From: Pseudoalteromonas sp. S2755
Lineage (GTDB): Bacteria; Pseudomonadota; Gammaproteobacteria; Enterobacterales; Alteromonadaceae
Direction of reading: 5' to 3'
DNA: 49,433 bases
NCBI RefSeq assembly: GCF_005886535.1
Contig: NZ_PNDS01000132.1
Span: 1 to 49,433, forward strand
Positions 18,196 through 28,086 of the stretch are shown piece after piece; position 1 is the stretch's first letter; every line of letters starts with the position of its first letter. A program made the position numbers and the translations under genes. The notes below the pieces were generated by a model that worked only from the letters and a program-made list of their open reading frames with translations, had not been told where the DNA came from and did not search any database.

Positions 18196-19065
18196 ATGTG
18201 GATTTTGTTCACTTTGCTAGCTGCTTTTTCTCAGGCTTGGCGAAATGCCTTTCAAAGCAAATTGAGTGAAGGCGCCTCCACAGCCAGCGTCACCTTAGCA
18301 AGATTTATTTTAGCCAGCCCACTTGCAGGGTTATATCTTTGGAGCCTTTACCAGATTGCTCCTGCAGAATCGCTCGTCATTAATGATGACTTTATTGCCT
18401 TTGTGCTGGGCGCCAGTGTCATGCAGATCATCGCGACCGGGTTAATGGTGGTGCTGTTTAAGCAAAATAATTACGCCATAGGCGCTGGACTTGCGAAGAG
18501 TGAGGCACTCGTGGCGGCAATTTTGGGTGTACTCTTTTTTGGCTCAAGCTTAACTTTACTCGGTTGGTTTGGTGTCTTTATCGGCGCCATCGCGGTGTTG
18601 TTATTGAGTGGGTTTAGCCTGCGTGCTTTCAATGGTAAAACTGCGCTAGTGGGACTTGCCTGTGGAACAAGCTTCGCGCTCACTTCTCTTTGGGTACGTG
18701 AAGCCAGTATCGCATCGGGCCTACCTTTTCCTCACAGTGCAGCCTGGGTGTTATTGTTGGTGTTGGCTTGCCAAACGGTGATGCTGAGTATGTATATGAC
18801 GATGTGCGAACCACACTCTTGGCGCGTACTGTGGCAACGCCGCAAACTGACGCTAGCAATTAGTGTTAGCAGTTGCATCGGTTCTATAGGTTGGTTTAGC
18901 GCCATGAGCCTAGAGCATGTAGCCTACGTGAAAACACTTGGTCAAATCGAAGTGTTTTTCACTTTGCTTATCTCATTCTTGTGGCTCAAAGCGCCAGTAA
19001 AGAAGCGCGACTCAATGGGACTCTTACTCATCGCCATCGCCGCTATTTTGGTTATGCTAACTTAA
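18196..19065 (+). CDS. EamA/DMT-superfamily transporter
   Basis: 289 residues with about ten membrane segments in two repeated halves, the drug/metabolite transporter layout. The N-terminal motif FSQAWRNAFQSKLSEG and a C-terminal helix ending in AAILVML are seen. Substrate unknown; members export amino acids, sugars or drugs. The ribosome-binding site before ATG 18196 is poor. Its 3' end overlaps the convergent SMR gene by 14 nt. Confidence 0.85.
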   Translation: MWILFTLLAAFSQAWRNAFQSKLSEGASTASVTLARFILASPLAGLYLWSLYQIAPAESLVINDDFIAFVLGASVMQIIATGLMVVLFKQNNYAIGAGLAKSEALVAAILGVLFFGSSLTLLGWFGVFIGAIAVLLLSGFSLRAFNGKTALVGLACGTSFALTSLWVREASIASGLPFPHSAAWVLLLVLACQTVMLSMYMTMCEPHSWRVLWQRRKLTLAISVSSCIGSIGWFSAMSLEHVAYVKTLGQIEVFFTLLISFLWLKAPVKKRDSMGLLLIAIAAILVMLT

Positions 19066-19366
19066 GTACCACAACCCCACTGATGATAAGTAACACGCCC
19101 AAGTAGCGCAAAAAACTACTTGGGTCACCGTAGAAAAAGATACCCACTAAGAATGTGCCTGCCGCGCCAATACCCGTCCACACTGCATACGAGGTACCCA
19201 GTGGAATTTGCTTTTGCGCCAGCCATAACATCCAGCCGCTCAAGGCCATAAACCCAACAGCTATCACTATGCCTAACCAACGAGTATCTGCTTGTTGCGC
19301 CATTTTAAGACCAACAGGCCAACCTATTTCAAACAGGCCAGCCATAATTAAATAAACCCACGCCAT
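19052..19366 (-). CDS. gdx: SMR-family exporter, Gdx (SugE)-like
   Basis: 104 residues and four membrane helices. The conserved membrane glutamate is E13 in AGLFEIGWPVGLK, and the third-helix motif YAVWTGIGAAGT fits the Gdx/SugE branch (TGIGA) rather than EmrE (SGVGI). Gdx proteins export guanidinium by proton exchange; that specificity is inferred. The start codon lies 1 nt after the stop of the GNAT/nitrilase gene on the same strand and has no good ribosome-binding site of its own, suggesting translational coupling. Confidence 0.85.
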   Translation of the reverse strand: MAWVYLIMAGLFEIGWPVGLKMAQQADTRWLGIVIAVGFMALSGWMLWLAQKQIPLGTSYAVWTGIGAAGTFLVGIFFYGDPSSFLRYLGVLLIISGVVVLKLA

Positions 19367-19367
19367 A

Positions 19368-20894
19368 CTATTTTTGTTTCAACTCCACAGAATACAGATC
19401 TTTTCTTCGGTCTCGTAAATTACGCACCGTTCCTTCACTATGCAATATTTTGAGTTTATCTAAGTCTAAGTCACTAAATAACAGCATTTCCGTATTTGGT
19501 GTTGCTTCGTTTAGCGCGGCATCATGAGGAAAAGCAAAGTCCGATGGCGTCAACACCGCTGACTGCGCGTACTGCACATCTAGGCTTTCTACCTGTGGCA
19601 AGTTACCAACGCTTCCTGCGATAACAACGTAGCATTCGTTTTCAACCGCACGGGCCTGCGCACAGTGCCTTACCCTTAAATAGCTATTTTTCGTGTCAGT
19701 CCAAAATGGTACAAACAAAATATCCAGTCCTTTTTCAGCCATAATCCGCGATAGCTCTGGAAACTCCACGTCATAGCATACTTGGATCCCGACCCGACCC
19801 GCATCCGTATCAAATACTTCAATTTTATCACCGCCTTTGATAACCCAATCGTAGTCTTCGTGAGGGGTGATATGAATCTTACGTTGTTCATCCACTTTGC
19901 CGGAGCGGTGACACAAGTAACTGACGTTATAGAGCTTGTCACCCTCAAGTAGCGGCATAGAGCCCGTGATGATATTGGCATTGTACTCAATCGCCATTTG
20001 CGACATAGCAGCTCTGAAATGCTCGGTATATGTCGCCAATGCACGAATAGCTTCGGTCTGATTTCTATAGCTTCCGAGCCCCATTAGTGGTGCGTTAAAA
20101 AATTCAGGAAACAGGATAAAGTCACTTTGGTAATCTGAAACCGTATCCACAAAATACTCAACCTGCTTCATTAGCTCCTCTACCGATTCCACCCGGCGCA
20201 TCTGCCACTGTACCGCTCCTACTCTGACGATAGTTTTCTTACTTTCGATCACGGTATCGGTAGGCTCGAAGAGAATATTATTCCACTCAAGTAGGGTCGC
20301 ATAGCCTTCGGAGTCCTGATCTTCCGGTAGATATTGTTTAAGCAGTCGCTTTACTTGGAAGTCGTTGGCAAGTTGGAAGCTTAGAATGGGGTCGTGTAGT
20401 TCCTTATGGTCGACTTTGTTTATATACTCCATTGGCGACATACTGCCACGGAATTGCTTATAAAGCGGGATACGACCACCCGCTAAGATCGCACGTAAGT
20501 TGTACTGACGACAAAGCTCTTTACGGGCATCATACAAGCGTCGACCAAGACGTAGACCACGATGGCTTTTGGCTATCACTACATCCAGCCCGTATAGCGC
20601 ATCTGCATTACTATCACTAAAAATTCGGCTGTGCGCGTCAACAATGTCTTCATAGGTATGCGGGTTAGAAAAGGTTTGATAGTCAACTTGAACACTCAGC
20701 GCGATACCGACGAGACGCTCACCGTCTTTGACACCGATCTGTCCCTCAGGAAACTGGTCAATCAACCTAAATATCGTATGACTAGGCCACGCACCACCGA
20801 GATCAGGATAGGCTTCATCCATTAATGATTTGACCTGATCATAGTCAGACTTTTCTAAGTTACATAGCGTGATCCGCGCTTTTTCTACAGACAT
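19368..20894 (-). CDS. Bifunctional GNAT acetyltransferase / nitrilase-superfamily hydrolase
   Basis: 508 residues in two domains. Residues about 5-200 are GNAT-like, with the acetyl-CoA loop HRGLRLGRRLYDAR. Residues about 222-490 are a carbon-nitrogen hydrolase with the full Glu-Lys-Cys triad: E264 in FPEFFNAP, K339 in RKIHITPHE, C373 in QVCYDVEFPE. This fusion is a known architecture (B. subtilis YhcX type) of uncertain substrate. The intact triad predicts amidase or nitrilase activity, possibly on an acetylated or amino substrate. It is directly upstream of the Gdx-like exporter, which suggests a shared nitrogen-rich substrate (inference). Confidence 0.9.
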   Translation of the reverse strand: MSVEKARITLCNLEKSDYDQVKSLMDEAYPDLGGAWPSHTIFRLIDQFPEGQIGVKDGERLVGIALSVQVDYQTFSNPHTYEDIVDAHSRIFSDSNADALYGLDVVIAKSHRGLRLGRRLYDARKELCRQYNLRAILAGGRIPLYKQFRGSMSPMEYINKVDHKELHDPILSFQLANDFQVKRLLKQYLPEDQDSEGYATLLEWNNILFEPTDTVIESKKTIVRVGAVQWQMRRVESVEELMKQVEYFVDTVSDYQSDFILFPEFFNAPLMGLGSYRNQTEAIRALATYTEHFRAAMSQMAIEYNANIITGSMPLLEGDKLYNVSYLCHRSGKVDEQRKIHITPHEDYDWVIKGGDKIEVFDTDAGRVGIQVCYDVEFPELSRIMAEKGLDILFVPFWTDTKNSYLRVRHCAQARAVENECYVVIAGSVGNLPQVESLDVQYAQSAVLTPSDFAFPHDAALNEATPNTEMLLFSDLDLDKLKILHSEGTVRNLRDRRKDLYSVELKQK

Positions 20895-21051
20895 ATCAAC
20901 TCCAAAGCTTATGTTATCTACCTATCTCTCACTCTACTACAGCGTACCTTGCTGGATGCTGAGCGAATAACCAGAGCTTAGGTCAAATAGGCGGCAAATC
21001 ACAATAGAGCTTCTATACTTATTTTATTGTGAATACCACAAGAGCTTACGT

Positions 21052-22122
21052 TTGACTAAATACCACCCTTATAGCAAGCCAGACCAAGTAGAAGCATTAA
21101 AATTTGCATTATTACGACGCGTGGCTTTGTATTGCATGTGGCTACATGCTGGTCTCATCGGTGTGTTTTGGCATATAGAGGTGAACATACTAGCTTGGGT
21201 CAATGTGGGGAGTGTGCTGATGTGGTACACCGGAATTAAACTCATTGATGCGAGTAAACCCTCTATCGCACTGCGGGTTTTCTGTCTTGAAGTGGCCATA
21301 CATGCAACACTGGTATGTGCCTACTTAGGTATGTCACTCGGGTTTCAATACTACCTCTGGACGGTATCTTGCCTTATGTTGTTAGATTACCAACTCAGAT
21401 TACGTAATGCCGTTATTTATTCCGTTGTGTTGATCACACTATTCGCAGCCTTGGAGTTGTTGTTCGGTGATACTGCCTATCAATATCGCTATCAACAGTT
21501 TATCCCCTACGTGCATTTTGCCAACGTACTCATATGCGGTATACCTATGATTTATACGATCAGCCACATACGAAAAATGACGGTGCAACAAAGAGACAAA
21601 CTAGAAGAGCTCGCCGCACACGACCCACTCACACAAATGTTCAACCGCCGCTATGCGCGCGAGCTTATCACTCACGCGAAAGAAAGCTGTATCTCTACTC
21701 ACTCTCCTTTATGTTTGGTAATGGCGGATATTGACCACTTCAAAAAAATCAATGACACCTTTGGCCATGACAAAGGGGATCAAATCTTAAAAAGCGTGGC
21801 CGAAACAATCAAAGCACATATTCATCCTGCAGACATTGCCGTACGCTGGGGTGGGGAAGAGTTTTTAATCGTGCTGGCACCTTGCTCTTGTGGAGAGGCA
21901 ATGCAGCGTATGGAAAAATTACGACGAGCCGTCGAAGTCACCAGTTTTGGAAATAGCATTCTTAAAGTCACCATGAGTTTTGGCGTTGCAAATTGGGATC
22001 CTAGTCAAACTTTTGAAGTCGTCATTCAACACGCAGATGCTGCACTTTATGACAGCAAACATTCGGGACGAAACCGTGTTACCGCAGCGCCGATTTTGCG
22101 TGTATCGGAGGGAGTTAGTTAA
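21052..22122 (+). CDS. Membrane-bound diguanylate cyclase (GGDEF)
   Basis: 356 residues from a TTG start at 21052, with AAGAG 7 nt upstream; the first ATG in frame would cut into the first helix. About six membrane segments (residues 25-170) are followed by a GGDEF domain (about 185-345). The active-site motif is GGEEF (267-271) in VRWGGEEFLIVL, consistent with c-di-GMP synthesis. The inhibitory-site RxxD upstream is replaced by HPAD (258-261), so product feedback through the canonical I-site is unlikely. Single-gene unit. Confidence 0.9.
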   Translation: MTKYHPYSKPDQVEALKFALLRRVALYCMWLHAGLIGVFWHIEVNILAWVNVGSVLMWYTGIKLIDASKPSIALRVFCLEVAIHATLVCAYLGMSLGFQYYLWTVSCLMLLDYQLRLRNAVIYSVVLITLFAALELLFGDTAYQYRYQQFIPYVHFANVLICGIPMIYTISHIRKMTVQQRDKLEELAAHDPLTQMFNRRYARELITHAKESCISTHSPLCLVMADIDHFKKINDTFGHDKGDQILKSVAETIKAHIHPADIAVRWGGEEFLIVLAPCSCGEAMQRMEKLRRAVEVTSFGNSILKVTMSFGVANWDPSQTFEVVIQHADAALYDSKHSGRNRVTAAPILRVSEGVS

Positions 22123-22159
22123 CCTCCCTCATACACCCAATAAATTGGTTTTATTTAGA

Positions 22160-24442
22160 CTAATCAGGCATGATCACTATCTGGTGAGTTAATTCACCCG
22201 GTAGCAAGGGGGTATTCTCCCCTTTGGTATAATCAGCAAAACCAGACCGATAAAACGGCGATAACGGATGCCCACTTTGGCCACCAGCAACCGTTAAAAT
22301 CGCATTTTGTAAATGCCCAGGTTGTGCGATAAAACGCTGCGATGCGCCAAACGCTTTCCCCTGCACCGCAGGCATAAAGGTATCACCAAAAGCTTGTGCG
22401 GTCGGCATATCTAACAAACCACTTAGTATTGGCATTTGTTTTGAGAAAGGATGCTGCACCTTGAGTCCATTGACATCCCCCCAACGCCAAGCAGCCATAT
22501 TACTACCATACCTTTCGCTAAGTTGCTGTTTGGCAAGCTTGTAAGCAGCCAACTCTAACTCAATCCAAGAATCATGCTCGCCTAACCAGCTATTTGGTTG
22601 CTCGGTCAAGAGCTGCCAGAGTCCGGGCTCAAGATAACGCTTAACCGGCTTCAGCGACAATTTTTGTGTGTTTAAATGCTGCTCCAAGGGTGCGTAAATA
22701 GTGTCAATCAGTGCGTTGCGGTAGGCTTTCACTAAGGTGTAACCGACTGAATCGGCACAAGCACAAGCCTGCCAGTCATTAAGGAGCGAAATATCATTTT
22801 CAAAAGATGTGGAAGGTTGACTCTGCAATAGGGATACTAAGTGCTCGTGCCACGGCGCTAAAAACTTGGCACGATTGTCCAATTGCAGCTGATAGAAATC
22901 CGCTTCCGTAAATTGTTGCTGACCTAAAAGTCCATCACGGATCTGCACGGCGCGTGCACCTAACGCATAGCCACCATCACCAAACCTTTGATTATCTGCA
23001 ACCGAAACCACACGAGAGTTGGCCGTCCACAATTTACCATTTTCAGGGTTTTGCACCACCGGGCGAACTTGTTCGTTGTTCTGCCACGCTTGCTCATATT
23101 GCTCTGTATGCAACGCCGTGTCATGAGTCATTTTACGTGCAGGAATAGCCCCCATCGGCGTCCAAGCAGCTGCCCCTTTACTGTCTACCACCATCAAGTT
23201 TTGTACAGGGATCCCTACCTTTTTGGCATGCTCTGTTGCTTGCTGAACTTCGCTTAATCGCTCAAGTTGCACAAGCTCTAGGTTTACTGCATAGGGTTGG
23301 TGAGCAACCCAACTCAGCGCTAGCTTCTTATCCCCAAGCTGTTTAACGGGACCAAATGTACTCATTTCCAATTGATAGGTATGGCTTTTGCCATCAGGCA
23401 ATTTAATTTCTTCAGCAATGAACTGCGTCTTGGCGTCTGCGTCAAGTTCAACCCAATCGGCTGTATCTAAATAACCATTGGTGAATCCCCACGCTATGCG
23501 ATTATTACTGCCAACCACAATGGCTGGAGCGCCCGGTAACGACACCCCAGTTACCTGAATTGCATGGCCCTGATCCTGATAATTAAGCTGGGCACGATAC
23601 CAAATCGACGGCACATTTAAGCCAAGGTGCATATCGTCGGATAACATTGCCGATCCAGTCTTTGTAAGCGCACCTGTTACGGCCCAATTATTACTGCCGT
23701 AAAGCGGCACATCGGCAATATGTGATGGCTGAGCTTGCACGATTTGTTGCAATGCAGGAATAGTAACTGGCGATGCCGTAAGTACACTGTTGTCCAAAGC
23801 AGCCTGATATTGACTAGGCTGTAAAATAAAATCGAGCATATCTTGACCATATTGCTGCTTAAGTGCAATTAGGGTTTCATCGCGCTCGTAAGTACCCGCT
23901 TGCAAGTCTAGATACATGCTAAAAATAGTGAGCAAGCTGTCTTCTGGCTGCCATGATGAAGGAGTTGCACCTAGAAGCAAATATTCAAAACTGGTGAAGC
24001 CAGATTGAACTCGACCATCGTTCACCCCTTGTGTATAACGCTCAAGGATTTGCCTATGCGCCTCAGGTAAAGACATCAGGATAAGCTTTGCCCGTTTTCT
24101 GAATTGATGGAAGCGCATGCTTTCATCAAGGCCAATGGCCGCCGAGCCAAATAACTCACTCAATTCACCTGCGGCATTGCGACGCAGCAGGTCCATTTGA
24201 AAAAAGCGGTCCTGACCATGCGCAAAACCCAATCCATACGACGCATCTGCTCGGGTGTCAGCCGACACCACAGCTTGCCCCATGGCATCGCGCGCCACCG
24301 TTACTGTATTATCGATCTCCGATGTACTTCCTTTACCATCCAGTGCGGGCAAGCTCAGCGCAAGCAAGCCATATATACTTGCAGTACCAAGCAATACCAG
24401 TAACAGCAGAGCGACAATGATTCGTTTAATCCAAGTAAGCAT
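22160..24442 (-). CDS. Penicillin acylase family amidohydrolase
   Basis: 760 residues of the Ntn-hydrolase penicillin/AHL acylase family. It has an N-terminal membrane segment or uncleaved signal (about 5-27), an alpha-subunit region, a spacer, and the autocatalytic beta-subunit start at G-S250 in YGSNNWAVTGA, with Ser as nucleophile. Later GSNNRIAWGFTN is also typical. The family cleaves amide bonds of penicillins, acyl-homoserine lactones or cyclic lipopeptides; which one applies here cannot be read. I start at ATG 24442, which has AAGGG at good spacing; the ATG at 24448 abuts that site. Divergent from the hybrid kinase. Confidence 0.9.
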   Translation of the reverse strand: MLTWIKRIIVALLLLVLLGTASIYGLLALSLPALDGKGSTSEIDNTVTVARDAMGQAVVSADTRADASYGLGFAHGQDRFFQMDLLRRNAAGELSELFGSAAIGLDESMRFHQFRKRAKLILMSLPEAHRQILERYTQGVNDGRVQSGFTSFEYLLLGATPSSWQPEDSLLTIFSMYLDLQAGTYERDETLIALKQQYGQDMLDFILQPSQYQAALDNSVLTASPVTIPALQQIVQAQPSHIADVPLYGSNNWAVTGALTKTGSAMLSDDMHLGLNVPSIWYRAQLNYQDQGHAIQVTGVSLPGAPAIVVGSNNRIAWGFTNGYLDTADWVELDADAKTQFIAEEIKLPDGKSHTYQLEMSTFGPVKQLGDKKLALSWVAHQPYAVNLELVQLERLSEVQQATEHAKKVGIPVQNLMVVDSKGAAAWTPMGAIPARKMTHDTALHTEQYEQAWQNNEQVRPVVQNPENGKLWTANSRVVSVADNQRFGDGGYALGARAVQIRDGLLGQQQFTEADFYQLQLDNRAKFLAPWHEHLVSLLQSQPSTSFENDISLLNDWQACACADSVGYTLVKAYRNALIDTIYAPLEQHLNTQKLSLKPVKRYLEPGLWQLLTEQPNSWLGEHDSWIELELAAYKLAKQQLSERYGSNMAAWRWGDVNGLKVQHPFSKQMPILSGLLDMPTAQAFGDTFMPAVQGKAFGASQRFIAQPGHLQNAILTVAGGQSGHPLSPFYRSGFADYTKGENTPLLPGELTHQIVIMPD

Positions 24443-24637
24443 GACCATCCCTTAACAATGTATTCAGTGCTAATTTATGCCTAGAAGATATAGCATGTCG
24501 TTGGCTAATAAACCAATATTCTCGACTTTGTCACAATTATAAGGCAATCAAGTTAAAGCATTTTATTTTGGTTAATTAGATTTCGCTTTGCGAGGACTGA
24601 ACTATAGTTAAATCATCGTCTTCAACACAGAAGCACC

Positions 24638-27600
24638 ATGATCTCTGAACTATCGACATCACCACTTAAGTTTCGCTTTGTGAAATATAGCTTCTGGCTT
24701 TTGCTAGTCGTGATCATCGCGGTGGCATGGTATGTTGATCAAGTAAACTATCGCCGCTTAGTCGCGATAGAAAAGAGTCGCTCGACCGAGGAAGTGAATG
24801 TCTACCGCACTAAAATAGAAGGTATTCTGGCAAAAAATGTACAACTTGTCAGAGGGCTAGGCATTGCTCTTTCTGGTCAATCCGAGCTCTCTCAAGCTCG
24901 CTTCGAACAGCTCGCAAAACCCTTATTCGATAGTAGCCAAATCCTTCGTAATATCGGAGCAGCGCCAGATATGCGGCTCGACTATATTTACCCATTGAAA
25001 GGCAATGAAAAAGCCATAGGCTTGGACTACCAAACCCATCCAACGCAAAAATACGGCGCATTACTCGCCAAAGAAAGTCGCGAAATCGTGATGGCAGGTC
25101 CACTAGAGTTGCTTCAAGGAGGCACAGGCTTAATCGCAAGAGTTCCCGTTTACACTGACCAAACTCAGTTCTGGGGATTACTCTCTGTTGTGCTTAATAT
25201 GGATAGTCTGTATCAACAAGCAAATTTAAACACATTGGAGAGTCAATATCTAATTGCAATTCAAGGCGTCGATGGCAAAGGCCGAGATGGAGATTACTTT
25301 TATGGCAACAGTAATATACATTCGCTTGCCCCCATCGCATTTAGCATCAACGTGCCCTCCGGTGAATGGGAACTTTACGCAGTGCCTCGCATTGGGTGGC
25401 AACCAGCGGAAACTGCAGTGTGGCCTTTTCGCTTAGCTATCATCGCGTTGATTATCATCTTTATTGCCGCATTTATCTTCATCACTCGACTGCTATCGCA
25501 ACTGCAACGCAATGCTCTATCACTGACCAATATGGGCATACTCGCAGAAGTTGGTGCATGGGAAATTAACGTCCAAACGCGCGATATTATTTGGTCGGAT
25601 GTCACACGTAATATTTTTTGCGTGCCAAGGCAGTTTCAACCTACTTGGATGAATACGACTGAGTTTTTTAAAGCAGGTCTGCATAGAAAGCGCTTGCAGG
25701 ACTGTGTGGATGACCTGATAAAAACGGGTCATGAATTCGAAGAAGAATTTATCATCCAAACCCAAAAAATGGATGACTTATGGGTGCTAGTGAAAGCACG
25801 TGCAATTCGCAGTGGCAAACGCACTAGCCACATTTTTGGTTCCATTCAAAACATTCATAAACGCAAAATAATGGAGATGGAACATGATAAATTCGCCAAA
25901 AATAATGAGCTGCTTGCTTATTTAAGTTCTCATGAAGCCATCTTAAATAACCACTTAGATAAAGCGCTGTCACTATGCGCAGACGCTTGCAAAAAAGGAG
26001 TGGAGGTCAATAGAATTAGCATTTGGCAGTTTAGCGACGATAAAAACTTCTTGATACCTGTATGTTTTTCGCATGCAACCACGGATAGACTAGAACATTT
26101 CCCCCCTTGGCGAAAAGCAATAGCACCTGAATTCTTTAGCGAAATCGAAAACGGTAAATTGATTGCAGCAAAGCAAGCAAACAACCATCCAGCAACGATG
26201 GCACTTGCCACAACTTACCTAGAGCCTTTTGAAATTAAGGCCATGCTTTGCTGCCCTATCAGTCATAAAAACCAAACCTTAGGCGTTCTTTGTGCAGAAT
26301 ACGATGTTGTAAGCCCATCTTGGGGTCAAAGCGATCTCCGCTTAATGAAGTCTATCGCCGCGATGTTAGGAAGCCTTTTTATCAATAAAGCCCAGCAGAA
26401 AGCAAAAAATCAAGCCATCATTGATAAAGACTTAGCAGAACAATCCGCTAAAATGAAAGCAGAGTTTTTAGCTAGCATGAGTCATGAGATACGCACTCCA
26501 CTCAATGGCGTAATGGGCATGGTTGAGCTCGTCATGCACTCACAACTCACTTCGACTCAACACCACCAGCTCTCTTTGGCACATAGTTCAGCGAAATCTT
26601 TGCTCACCATTATTAATGACATTCTCGACTTTTCCAAAATAGAGGCTGGTAAGCTAACGATCGAGTTTGTTGAGTTCGATCTTATCGAGATGTTAAGTAA
26701 TATGCTGTCTGGGTTTGTGCGTGCAGCTGATGCCAACAATAATCGGCTACATATCGATTTATCAGGTATGAAAGTTCATACTGCGCAAACAGACCCTAAT
26801 CGCCTCAAACAAATCCTCAATAATTTGCTCAGCAATGCGATAAAATTCACCCATGATGGTTCAGTGACACTAAGTTGTCATACCGAACAAGCAGGCGAGC
26901 AAACTTGGTTATGGTGTAGTGTAGAAGATACTGGTATCGGTATTGCGAAGGAAAAGCTCAATAAAGTGTTTGATTCATTTACCCAAGCTGATTTATCCAC
27001 TACTCGGCAATATGGTGGCACAGGGCTTGGTCTCACCATTGCAAAGCAATTGTCTCAATTGCTCGGTGGCGACCTACAAGCATTTAGTAAAGAGCACGTT
27101 GGCAGCACGTTTTCCTGCAATGTGCTTTTGACAGAAGCTAAGTCTATTACCGTGCATGAGAAATCAGATAACTCAACACTATATATCTTAACCGATATCG
27201 ACGACGACTACAGTAAACTACTAAAGCCTTGGCATATTACGTGTTTACACGTGCAGCAACTTGATATGCTCATGACACAACTACAACAACCATCCTCACA
27301 TCTTGCTGTTATTTTGGATGCTAAATTACTTCATGCTGCACCGCGCAAGACACAACAAGCACTTAAAACGCAGCTAACACAACAACAGATCGTTCATGTG
27401 GTTGCCGTTGAAGAGCAAAGTAGCGAAACGCTCTCGCTATTTTCCTCGTGTGAGCAGGTGTACTATCCCATTACGCCACATGCTGCACTTCAGGTATTCA
27501 ACACTAATTATCAAGATCCAGACAAGCCGACATCCGTCAAAGCCGACTCACTAGTCAGTGCTGAACCCCTGTTGGCACGCTCAATCTTATTGGTAGAAGA

Positions 27601-27994
27601 CAACCGGATAAACCAAACCGTTGCGATGACGATGTTAGAGCGTTTAGGTGCAAAAGTAGTCTGCCAAGAAAATGGAGAGCTAGCACTTGCACACTTACAA
27701 TCAACTAATAATCCTTACGATGTAATTCTAATGGATTGTCAGATGCCAGTGATGGATGGTTATCAAGCCGCACAGCAAATTCGCCAAGGTGTTGCCGGAA
27801 AAACCCATCAGAATAGCGTGATCGTTGCACTCACCGCTAATGCGATGCAAGGTGACAGAGAAAAATGCCTTGATGCAGGTATGGATGACTACCTCACCAA
27901 ACCCATTAATTTTGATGAGCTAAAAGCCAAACTCCTGCAAGTAAAACCACAGCAGACAATGCAGCCCCCCTCATCTACGGCCCAACAAAGTTAG
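24638..27994 (+). CDS. CHASE-PAS-GAF hybrid sensor histidine kinase
   Basis: 1118 residues. TM1 about 16-34; periplasmic CHASE domain about 70-235 (DMRLDYIYPLKGNEKAIGLD, LIARVPVYT); TM2 about 262-285; PAS about 295-410; GAF about 435-590; HisKA with H616 in ASMSHEIRTPLNGVMG; HATPase with NLLSNAIKF, DTGIGI and GGTGLGLTI. A degenerate receiver-like module follows (about 846-957), then a full receiver (about 980-1100) with D1033 in ILMDCQMPVMDG and the KP lysine. An HPt partner would be needed and is not encoded nearby. CHASE senses small extracellular ligands; the ligand is unknown. Monocistronic, divergent from the acylase gene. Confidence 0.93.
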   Translation: MISELSTSPLKFRFVKYSFWLLLVVIIAVAWYVDQVNYRRLVAIEKSRSTEEVNVYRTKIEGILAKNVQLVRGLGIALSGQSELSQARFEQLAKPLFDSSQILRNIGAAPDMRLDYIYPLKGNEKAIGLDYQTHPTQKYGALLAKESREIVMAGPLELLQGGTGLIARVPVYTDQTQFWGLLSVVLNMDSLYQQANLNTLESQYLIAIQGVDGKGRDGDYFYGNSNIHSLAPIAFSINVPSGEWELYAVPRIGWQPAETAVWPFRLAIIALIIIFIAAFIFITRLLSQLQRNALSLTNMGILAEVGAWEINVQTRDIIWSDVTRNIFCVPRQFQPTWMNTTEFFKAGLHRKRLQDCVDDLIKTGHEFEEEFIIQTQKMDDLWVLVKARAIRSGKRTSHIFGSIQNIHKRKIMEMEHDKFAKNNELLAYLSSHEAILNNHLDKALSLCADACKKGVEVNRISIWQFSDDKNFLIPVCFSHATTDRLEHFPPWRKAIAPEFFSEIENGKLIAAKQANNHPATMALATTYLEPFEIKAMLCCPISHKNQTLGVLCAEYDVVSPSWGQSDLRLMKSIAAMLGSLFINKAQQKAKNQAIIDKDLAEQSAKMKAEFLASMSHEIRTPLNGVMGMVELVMHSQLTSTQHHQLSLAHSSAKSLLTIINDILDFSKIEAGKLTIEFVEFDLIEMLSNMLSGFVRAADANNNRLHIDLSGMKVHTAQTDPNRLKQILNNLLSNAIKFTHDGSVTLSCHTEQAGEQTWLWCSVEDTGIGIAKEKLNKVFDSFTQADLSTTRQYGGTGLGLTIAKQLSQLLGGDLQAFSKEHVGSTFSCNVLLTEAKSITVHEKSDNSTLYILTDIDDDYSKLLKPWHITCLHVQQLDMLMTQLQQPSSHLAVILDAKLLHAAPRKTQQALKTQLTQQQIVHVVAVEEQSSETLSLFSSCEQVYYPITPHAALQVFNTNYQDPDKPTSVKADSLVSAEPLLARSILLVEDNRINQTVAMTMLERLGAKVVCQENGELALAHLQSTNNPYDVILMDCQMPVMDGYQAAQQIRQGVAGKTHQNSVIVALTANAMQGDREKCLDAGMDDYLTKPINFDELKAKLLQVKPQQTMQPPSSTAQQS

Positions 27995-28086
27995 CTCGCA
28001 CACTTTGCTACAATAAATATTGATATTATATTGCTACTATCAAGATGGTGATATACACCTCAGCAACAACAAAAATAAGGAAAGTG

